A stretch of DNA of 64,000 bases, from contig CAVUIG010000031.1 in assembly GCA_963741355.1 (NCBI GenBank), forward strand, positions 1 to 64,000. Reading direction: 5' to 3'. The position numbers and the translations under genes are program-made. The notes beneath the pieces are model-generated. The model was not told the DNA's origin. It made no database searches and worked only from the letters and a program-made list of their open reading frames with translations. Origin of the DNA: CAIWHR01 sp963741355 (lineage in GTDB: Bacteria > Pseudomonadota > Gammaproteobacteria > Burkholderiales > Casimicrobiaceae). This document shows positions 56,822 to 64,000 of the stretch, piece by piece. Within the stretch, counting starts at the first letter, position 1. Each line of letters opens with the position of its first letter.

Positions 56822-58084
56822 TCACTGCACCATCCCCGCCGCGACGGTGTTGTTGGTCACGTCGTCGACGAGAATGAAGCTGCCGGTGACGCGGTTCGCG
56901 TCGTATGGCTCGGCGAAGATCGGCTGCGCGAGCGTCAGCGCGATCCGCCCGATGTCGTTTCGCGCCAGCGTCGGCGGCGAAGGCTCATGCTGCTGCGTCG
57001 AGATGTTCCAGCGGTCGTCGACGCGTTCGACGCGGGCGCGCACCTCCCGCGTGGTATGGCGCAGCAGATACGTTCGACGCGCGTCGAGCGGCGCATCGCC
57101 CAGCCAGCACACCGTCGCAGTGACTGAGCGCGCAACTGCCGGCTCGTTGTCGGCGCGCACCAGCATGTCGCCGCGCGAAACGTCGAGCTCATCGTCGAGG
57201 AAAAGCGTCACCGACGCGTGCAGGCCGGCCGCGGCCTGCGGTCCGTCGTAGGTCTCGATGCCGCGAATCCGCGTCCTGATGCCGGAGGGGAGGGCGGTGA
57301 CGGCGTCGCCGACCGCGATCGAACCGGATTCGATGCGCCCCATGTACCCACGCGATCGGTTCTCGGTCGGTCGAGCGACCAGCTGGACCGGGAACCGGAA
57401 CGGCGAGGCGGAGAGATCCGACGAGACTTCGGCCGTTTCCAGGATCTGCAGCAGCGTCGGGCCGTCGTACCAGGGGAGCCGTTCGCCGCGATCGACGATC
57501 ATGTCGCCATCGAGCGCGGAGATCGGCACGAACCGCACGTCGTCGATGCCGCTGCGGCGGGCGAATGCGGTGAACTCGGTGACGATCCGGGTGAAGGCCT
57601 CCTCGCGAAACTCGACGAGGTCCATCTTGTTCACCGCGACGACGAGATGCGGGATGCCGACGAGATGCGCGACGGTCGCGTGCCGGCGCGTCTGCGTGAC
57701 GACGCCGTGGCGCGCGTCGACGAGCAGGATCGCGAGCTGCGCGGTGGACGCCGCGGTCACCATGTTGCGCGTGTACTGCTCGTGCCCGGGCGCGTCAGCG
57801 ATGATGAATTTGCGCAGCCCCGTGGCGAAATAGCGGTAGGCGACGTCGATCGTAATGCCCTGCTCGCGCTCGGCGGTGAGGCCGTCGGTCAGCAGCGCGA
57901 GATCGAGCGCCGTGCCGCGCCGCTGCGACGTGCGCTCGAGCGCGGCGAGCTGGTCGGCGAGGATCGCCTTCGTGTCGTAGAGGAGGCGCCCGATCAGCGT
58001 GCTCTTGCCGTCGTCGACGCTTCCGGCGGTGAGAAACCGCAGTACGCCGTGATCGAGCACGTCCGGGGATTCGATCGCCGACAT
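56822..58084 (-). CDS. cysN: sulfate adenylyltransferase subunit 1 (GTPase)
   Basis: 420 residues. CysN is the GTPase that drives ATP sulfurylase. G-box motifs: AGSVDDGKST, switch region EREQGITIDVAY, ADAPGHEQY, NKMDL and SALDGD. EF-Tu-like beta domains follow. It ends without an APS kinase (CysC) domain. ATG 58084 overlaps the cysD stop (ATGA); an in-frame extension upstream lies inside cysD and is rejected. Confidence 0.95.
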   Translation of the reverse strand: MSAIESPDVLDHGVLRFLTAGSVDDGKSTLIGRLLYDTKAILADQLAALERTSQRRGTALDLALLTDGLTAEREQGITIDVAYRYFATGLRKFIIADAPGHEQYTRNMVTAASTAQLAILLVDARHGVVTQTRRHATVAHLVGIPHLVVAVNKMDLVEFREEAFTRIVTEFTAFARRSGIDDVRFVPISALDGDMIVDRGERLPWYDGPTLLQILETAEVSSDLSASPFRFPVQLVARPTENRSRGYMGRIESGSIAVGDAVTALPSGIRTRIRGIETYDGPQAAAGLHASVTLFLDDELDVSRGDMLVRADNEPAVARSVTATVCWLGDAPLDARRTYLLRHTTREVRARVERVDDRWNISTQQHEPSPPTLARNDIGRIALTLAQPIFAEPYDANRVTGSFILVDDVTNNTVAAGMVQ

Positions 58085-59043
58085 CAGAAATACCCTTCCT
58101 TCTTGCGCAATTCCATCGAAGCGTCGTTGGTCTGGTCGTCGAGGCGCGTCGCGCCGCGCTCGGTGATCGTCGTCGCTGCAGTCTCGGCGATGATGGCTTC
58201 CACGGTCGCCGCCGACGATGCCACCGGCGCCGTGCACGTGATGTCGCCGACCGTCCGGAAGCGCACCGAAGCGTGCTCGACCGTCTCGCCCTCGCGCGGC
58301 GGGGTGAGCTCGGTGACCGGTACCAGCGCCGTGCCGCGGCGCACGACCCGCCGCGTGTGTGCGTAGTAGATCGACGGTATGTCCAGCCGCTCGCGCGCGA
58401 TGTACTGCCAGATGTCGAGCTCGGTCCAGTTCGAGATCGGGAACACGCGGACGTTCTCGCCCGGATGCACGCGGGCATTGTAGAGATTCCACAGCTCCGG
58501 ACGCTGATTCTTGGGATCCCATTGCCCGAAGGCGTCGCGGAACGAGAAGATGCGCTCCTTCGCGCGCGCCTTCTCCTCGTCGCGGCGGGCACCGCCGATC
58601 AGCGCGTCGAAGCCGAACTCGGCAACGGCGTCGAGCAGCGTCACCGATTGGTGCGGATTGCGGCTTTCCTCGGCGTGCTTCAGCACGACCCGGCCGGCCG
58701 CGATCGAATCGTCGAGCGTGCGCACGATCAGCCGCTCGCCGAGCTCCGCGGCGCGCCGGTTGCGGCAGGCGATGACTTCAGGGAAATTGTGCCCGGTATC
58801 GATGTGCAGCAGCGGGAACGGAAATCGGCCCGGGCGGAACGCCTTTTCGGCGAGGCGCAGCAGCACGAGCGAATCCTTGCCGCCGGAAAAGAGCAGCGCG
58901 GGATTGCGGCACTGGCCGGCGACCTCGCGCAGGATATGGATCGCCTCCGACTCGAGCCAGCCGAGGTGGTCGGAATCGGCGGGAGAAACCGCGCCCACCG
59001 CGGACCGCGCGCCAAGCTCCCGATCCAGGGTCGCGGTCGTCAT
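58084..59043 (-). CDS. cysD: sulfate adenylyltransferase subunit 2
   Basis: 319 residues from ATG 59043 (MTTATLDRELG). CysD forms APS from ATP and sulfate. The PP-loop is LLFSGGKDSLVLL; the conserved HIDTGHNFPE, GGARRDEEKARAKERIFSFRD and ISNWTELDIWQYI follow, ending KKEGYF. The longer reading to 59193 covers cysH and is rejected. Confidence 0.95.
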   Translation of the reverse strand: MTTATLDRELGARSAVGAVSPADSDHLGWLESEAIHILREVAGQCRNPALLFSGGKDSLVLLRLAEKAFRPGRFPFPLLHIDTGHNFPEVIACRNRRAAELGERLIVRTLDDSIAAGRVVLKHAEESRNPHQSVTLLDAVAEFGFDALIGGARRDEEKARAKERIFSFRDAFGQWDPKNQRPELWNLYNARVHPGENVRVFPISNWTELDIWQYIARERLDIPSIYYAHTRRVVRRGTALVPVTELTPPREGETVEHASVRFRTVGDITCTAPVASSAATVEAIIAETAATTITERGATRLDDQTNDASMELRKKEGYF

Positions 59044-59788
59044 GTCGCCGCTCCCGCGGTCTCGGAGGCCGGCGCGGCGCTCGGCTTGACGGCGGACCGG
59101 CGCGGATGCAATCCGCATTCCTTGTGCTCGGGTGCCTCCCACCACCAGCGCCCTGCGCGCACGTCCTCGCCGGGTTGGATGGCGCGCGTGCACGGCGCGC
59201 AGCCGATCGACGCGTAGCCCCGGTCATGCAAGGCGTTGTACGGAACGTCGTGACCGCGCAGGTACGACCAGACATCGGCCTCGCTCCAATCGGCCAGCGG
59301 ATTGAATTTCGGCAGCGCGTGCACGGCGTCGAACTCCTCGAGCGCGACGCCGGAGCGGGTCACCGATTGCGCGCGCCGAAGGCCCGTGATCCATGCGCCC
59401 TTCGCGACCAGCGCGCGCTGCAGGGGCTCGGTCTTGCGAACGGCGCAGCAGGCCTTGCGCAATTCGACGCCGTCGTAGAAGGCATTGACGCCGTGCTCGC
59501 GAACGAACGCCTGCAGTCGGCGCGTATCCGGCGCATAGATGTCGATCGGCAAGCCGTAACGCCTGCGGACCCGGTCGATCAGCGCATGCGTTTCTTCGGG
59601 AAGGCGACCCGTGTCCAGCGTAAAGATCCGGATCGGCAGGTTCTCCCGGGCGATGAGGTCGAGCAGCACCATGTCCTCGGCACCGAAGCTCGATGCGAGC
59701 ACCGCAGGGGCGTGCTGCGTCGCGACCGGCGCAAGAGGGCCGCGGCCTCGGCAATTCGCAGCGCGAGCGTGCCGGTGCCGCCATCCAC
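59040..59788 (-). CDS. cysH: assimilatory APS reductase (CysH)
   Basis: About 250 residues from a probable GTG 59788, with a frame change near 59735 before HAPAVLASSFGAEDMVLLD. Substrate-binding motifs: TLDTGRLPEET and WITGLRRAQS. Cysteine pairs KACCAVRK and GCAPCTR bind a 4Fe-4S cluster, and the catalytic Cys is in KECGLH. The two-pair layout marks the APS-using enzyme rather than the PAPS-using one, which agrees with absence of cysC. The junction with the upstream DUF934 gene is unclear because both lie in the same raw frame. Confidence 0.87.
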
Positions 59789-60274
59789 GGCGATCCCGGG
59801 TGCGCGTCGCCGAAACCAGGGCTGCGGCGTGCGCGACGTCGCCGCATAGACCCCGGCGAAGTCGGAGAGTCCCGCCAGCGCCTCTTCGGCATCGCGGTCC
59901 GTGCGAACGGCAAACGCATCGAAGCCACATTCGGCGAGCGCGTAGAGCTGGTCGCGCAGCACGTCGCCGATCGCGCGAAGCTCGCCGCGGAAGCCATGCC
60001 GGTCGCGCAGGAGTCGTGCGATCGAATAGCCGCGTCCGTCGTTGAACGTCGGAAAATCGACCGCGATCACCGGCAACGAAGCGACATCGTCGTGGAGCGC
60101 CGCGGGATCGTCGGCCGGCGCCAGCCAGACGCCGACGTCGGCGCGGGCCCGCAGCGCGTCGCGCTCGGCCTGCCACAGCTTGAGGGGGACGATCGCCGGC
60201 GTCCCGACCGGTACGTCGGCAAGCGCGATCGCGTCGCGCAGCAGCGTGAAACGATCCTCGCGACCGCGCCGTTC

Positions 60275-60291
<17 letters not shown>
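59789..60291 (-). CDS. DUF934 family protein
   Basis: About 165 residues. ATG 60291 (MPPLIRNGAVAR) overlaps the cysI stop by 17 bp; a frame change near 60258 leads into RFTLLRDAIALADVPVG. The hallmark VDFPTFNDGRGYSIARLL and GFRGELRAIGDVLRDQL, then CGFDAFAV, are clear. This family sits between cysI and cysH in many proteobacteria and is thought to support sulfite/APS reduction; no activity is established. The C-terminal end is not resolved (PWFRRR followed by no stop). Confidence 0.78.
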
Positions 60292-61933
<1,642 letters not shown>

Positions 61934-62005
61934 CCGTCGATCCCGCCTTATAAACAGGGATATAGAATACTGACGGGTCGCTATAATTTGAAAGAATATA
62001 AAGTC
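61934..62005. promoter_or_regulatory. divergent cysI / sirohydrochlorin chelatase promoter region
   Basis: An AT-rich island of 72 bp in otherwise GC-rich DNA. On the plus strand TATAAT at 61982-61987 is a perfect -10 box, 18 bp before the chelatase ATG; the -35 is unclear. TATA-rich elements on the minus strand (around 61945-61970) would serve cysI. The 5' leaders would be very short. Confidence 0.55.
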
Positions 62006-62435
62006 ATGACCATGTCGCGCCCGGCTATAACCAAGCCCGAGTCCGGCTCCGGGGGCAAGCCGCGATGGTGTGATCCTGTTCGCTCATGGCGCGCGCGACG
62101 CCCGCTGGGCCGAGCCGTTCGTCCGTGTCGCGGAAAAGGTCCGCGCCGGCGCGCCGACGACTTGCTGGTCGAAATTGCCTTCCTCGAATTCATGGCGCCC
62201 GACCTCGCGACGTCGGCCGCCCGACTCGCGGAGAAGGGCGTGACCCGCATTCGCGTCATTCCGCTGTTTTTGGGACAGGGCGGACACCTTCGCTCCGAAG
62301 TGCCGCGGCTCATCGCATCGACATCGCGCCGACCCTGCCCGGACTCACGATCGATCTGGCGCCGGCCGCCGGCGACGAGAGAGGGTGGTCGATGCGCTGG
62401 CAGCGTACTGCCTGTCCGAGGCCGCGGCGCGCTGA
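62006..62435 (+). CDS. CbiX/SirB-type sirohydrochlorin chelatase
   Basis: About 140 residues in several frames (changes near 62063, 62145, 62318 and 62385). Motifs: VILFAHGARDARWAEPF with the metal-binding His, EIAFLEFMAPDL, and VIPLFLGQGGHLRSEVP with a second His. One domain, as in small SirB/CbiX enzymes that insert Fe2+ into sirohydrochlorin to make sirohaem (or Co2+ for B12). Divergent position to cysI supports the sirohaem role. Confidence 0.75.
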
Positions 62436-62501
62436 AGCGACGGAGCAAAAAGACCGCGGGCGGCGGGGTCGAAGCCAGTTTCCTTGAGATCGAGGCGGTC
62501 G

Positions 62502-63347
62502 ATGGACCTGAAGGAGTGGATCGGGAAAACGGAGGAGGTGACCGACGTGGTCACCGCCACGCCGGTCGCGGCGCTCGCCGCCACGCTCGACCGGCCGGCG
62601 GAGCGTCCGATGGCGGGAACGGCGCTGCCGCCGCTCTGGCACTGGCTCTACTTCCTGCCGCTGCACCGACAGTCGGATATCGGTCCCGATGGGCACGCGA
62701 AACGCGGCGGTTTCCTGCCGCCGGTGCCATTGCCGCGGCGCATGTGGGCGGGCAGCCAGCTCGAATTTCACGCGCCGCTTCGCGTCGGGGATGCGATCGC
62801 GCGGACGTCGACGATCGCGGACGTGACGGACAAGAGCGGCCGTACCGGCCGGCTCGTTTTCGTCAAGGTGCGTCACGAGGTCCGCCGTGCGGGCGAGCGC
62901 GCCGTCGCGCTGACCGAGTTTCACGACATCGTCTATCGCGAGGCGGCGAAGCCGGAGGACGTCGCGCCGCCCCCCAAGACTGCGCCCGCTTCGAGCGCGT
63001 GGGAGCGAAAGTGGATTCCCGATGACGTCCTGCTCTTCCGGTATTCGGCGCTGACGTTCAATGGCCACCGGATCCACTACGACCGCCGCTACGTGACCGA
63101 GGTCGAAGGCTACCCGGGGCTGATCGTCCACGGCCCGCTGATCGCGACGCTCTTGCTCGACCTGCTGCGCCACGAGCGTCCCGACGCCGACGTCGCGCGC
63201 TACGAGTTCCGGGCCGTACGCCCGCTGTTCGACATCAGCCCTTTCTTCGTCTGCGGCGAGCCGCAGACCGACGGCAAGACGGTGCGGCTGTGGGCGCGCG
63301 ACCACGAAGGCTTCCTCGCCATGGACGCGACCGCGGTGATCCGGTGA
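62502..63347 (+). CDS. MaoC/FAS1-type dehydratase (mesaconyl-C4-CoA hydratase-like)
   Basis: 281 residues from ATG 62502 (MDLKEWIGK). A double hot-dog protein: the N-terminal half holds the FAS1-like dehydratase domain (HWLYFLP, GGFLPPVPLPRRMWAGSQLEF), the C-terminal half has FRYSALTFNGHRIHYDRRYV with the catalytic hydratase His/Asp-type segment and VHGPLIATLLLDL. This family includes mesaconyl-C4-CoA and itaconyl-CoA hydratases. It starts 67 bp after the chelatase and precedes a CoA-transferase gene by 10 bp, which supports a role in CoA-ester metabolism. Confidence 0.85.
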   Translation: MDLKEWIGKTEEVTDVVTATPVAALAATLDRPAERPMAGTALPPLWHWLYFLPLHRQSDIGPDGHAKRGGFLPPVPLPRRMWAGSQLEFHAPLRVGDAIARTSTIADVTDKSGRTGRLVFVKVRHEVRRAGERAVALTEFHDIVYREAAKPEDVAPPPKTAPASSAWERKWIPDDVLLFRYSALTFNGHRIHYDRRYVTEVEGYPGLIVHGPLIATLLLDLLRHERPDADVARYEFRAVRPLFDISPFFVCGEPQTDGKTVRLWARDHEGFLAMDATAVIR

Positions 63348-63357
63348 GGGAGACGCG

Positions 63358-64000
63358 ATGAGACCGCTTGCCGGCATCACCGTGGTTACGCTGGAGCACG
63401 CGATCGCCGCGCCCTTCGCGACACGCCAGCTGGCGGATCTCGGCGCGCGCGTGATCAAGGTCGAGCGCCCCGGCGTCGGGGATTTCGCGCGCGGCTACGA
63501 CGAGCGCGTGCGCGGCCTCGCCTCGCATTTCGTGTGGACGAACCGTTCCAAGGAGAGCCTGACACTCGACGTCAAGCATCCGGAAGCGCAGGCGATCCTG
63601 AAGCGCCTGATCGCCGAGGACGCCGATGTCGTCGTGCAGAACCTGGCACCCGGCGCGGCGGCGCGCCTCGGACTTTCCTACGCCGCGCTGTCCGCCGAAA
63701 AACCGGCGATCATCGTCTGCGACATTTCCGGTTACGGTGACGACGGCCCGTATCGCGACAAGAAGGCCTACGACCTGCTGATCCAGAGCGAATCCGGATT
63801 CCTCTCCGTCACGGGCACCGAGCAGGAGCCGTCCAAGGCCGGCGCGTCGATCGCGGACATCGCCGCCGGCATGTACGCTTATTCCAACATTCTCGCCGCG
63901 CTGTTGCATCGGCAGCAGACCGGCCGCGGCCAGCACATCGACATCTCGATGCTGGAATCGCTGGTCGAGTGGATGAACTACCCGCTCTACTACGCCTTCG
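63358..64000 (+). CDS. CaiB/BaiF class III CoA-transferase, truncated by window end
   Basis: The first 214 residues only; the gene continues past 64000. ATG 63358 follows GAGGGAGA. Family motifs: GITVVTLEHAIAAPFATRQLADLGARVIKVERP, FVWTNRSKESLTLDVKHPEA, ADVVVQNLAPGAAARLGL, and GQHIDISMLESL containing the expected catalytic Asp. Transfers CoA between carboxylic acids. Adjacent to the MaoC-like hydratase, suggesting a dicarboxylic or branched-acid pathway. Confidence 0.9.
   Translation, partial: MRPLAGITVVTLEHAIAAPFATRQLADLGARVIKVERPGVGDFARGYDERVRGLASHFVWTNRSKESLTLDVKHPEAQAILKRLIAEDADVVVQNLAPGAAARLGLSYAALSAEKPAIIVCDISGYGDDGPYRDKKAYDLLIQSESGFLSVTGTEQEPSKAGASIADIAAGMYAYSNILAALLHRQQTGRGQHIDISMLESLVEWMNYPLYYAF

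Overview
The window is GC-rich chromosomal DNA that most resembles a betaproteobacterium. The support is gene content and order: a cysI-DUF934-cysH-cysD-cysN operon, the ribF-ileS-lspA-ispH series, a RecB-like/UvrD-like repair pair, a DnaQ-GIY-YIG fusion and a DUF2069 protein. This is inference from gene families, since no rRNA marker is present. I saw no tRNA, rRNA, CRISPR array or recognisable transposase.

Layout. 0.3-3.5 kb holds a decayed msrA, a ScyD/ScyE-type propeller protein and a proline-rich membrane protein. 3.8-12.7 kb is a plus-strand cytochrome island: two NHL-propeller lipoproteins, two triheme c-type cytochromes, a large outer-membrane beta-barrel, a multihaem cytochrome with about 12 haems and a tetrahaem cytochrome. 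Together they look like a route for moving electrons across the envelope. 12.7-17.2 kb is a complete liv-type ABC transporter on the minus strand, bracketed by an exact 45-bp direct repeat. 17.6-27.2 kb encodes a giant soluble histidine kinase with 14 tandem GAF modules, then a single-domain receiver and a receiver-cyclase. 27.4-36.1 kb holds an M20 peptidase, a sensor kinase/NtrC-type pair, a divergent Cho-like nuclease/lexA pair that appears to share LexA operators, ubiX and a patatin. 36.1-46.3 kb has a molybdopterin oxidoreductase, a J-like protein behind a sigma-54 promoter, a small Cys-rich protein and the repair pair. 46.4-52.1 kb is ribF-ileS-lspA-ispH and DUF2069. 52.1-56.7 kb is mixed (a conserved unknown, a hydrolase, a lipoprotein, a CoA Nudix hydrolase and a TSUP permease). 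56.8-62.4 kb is assimilatory sulfate reduction by the APS route with a divergent sirohydrochlorin chelatase, and the window ends in a MaoC-like hydratase and a truncated CoA-transferase.

How parts fit together. CysD/CysN make APS, CysH (two-cysteine, iron-sulfur type) reduces it to sulfite, CysI reduces sulfite to sulfide, and the divergent chelatase supplies sirohaem. The tetrahaem cytochrome and the J-like gene each carry a near-consensus sigma-54 promoter, and an NtrC-type activator lies in the window. Related inverted repeats lie upstream of both cytochrome transcripts.

Caution. Many genes are broken by single-base indels that restore perfectly when repaired (4 in ileS, 3 in the UvrD-like gene, about 20 in the giant kinase). 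An internal duplication exposes one of them directly. Essential genes are among those hit, so sequence or assembly error is the likeliest cause. Frameshifted genes are therefore described as single genes, and their repaired protein lengths are inferred.
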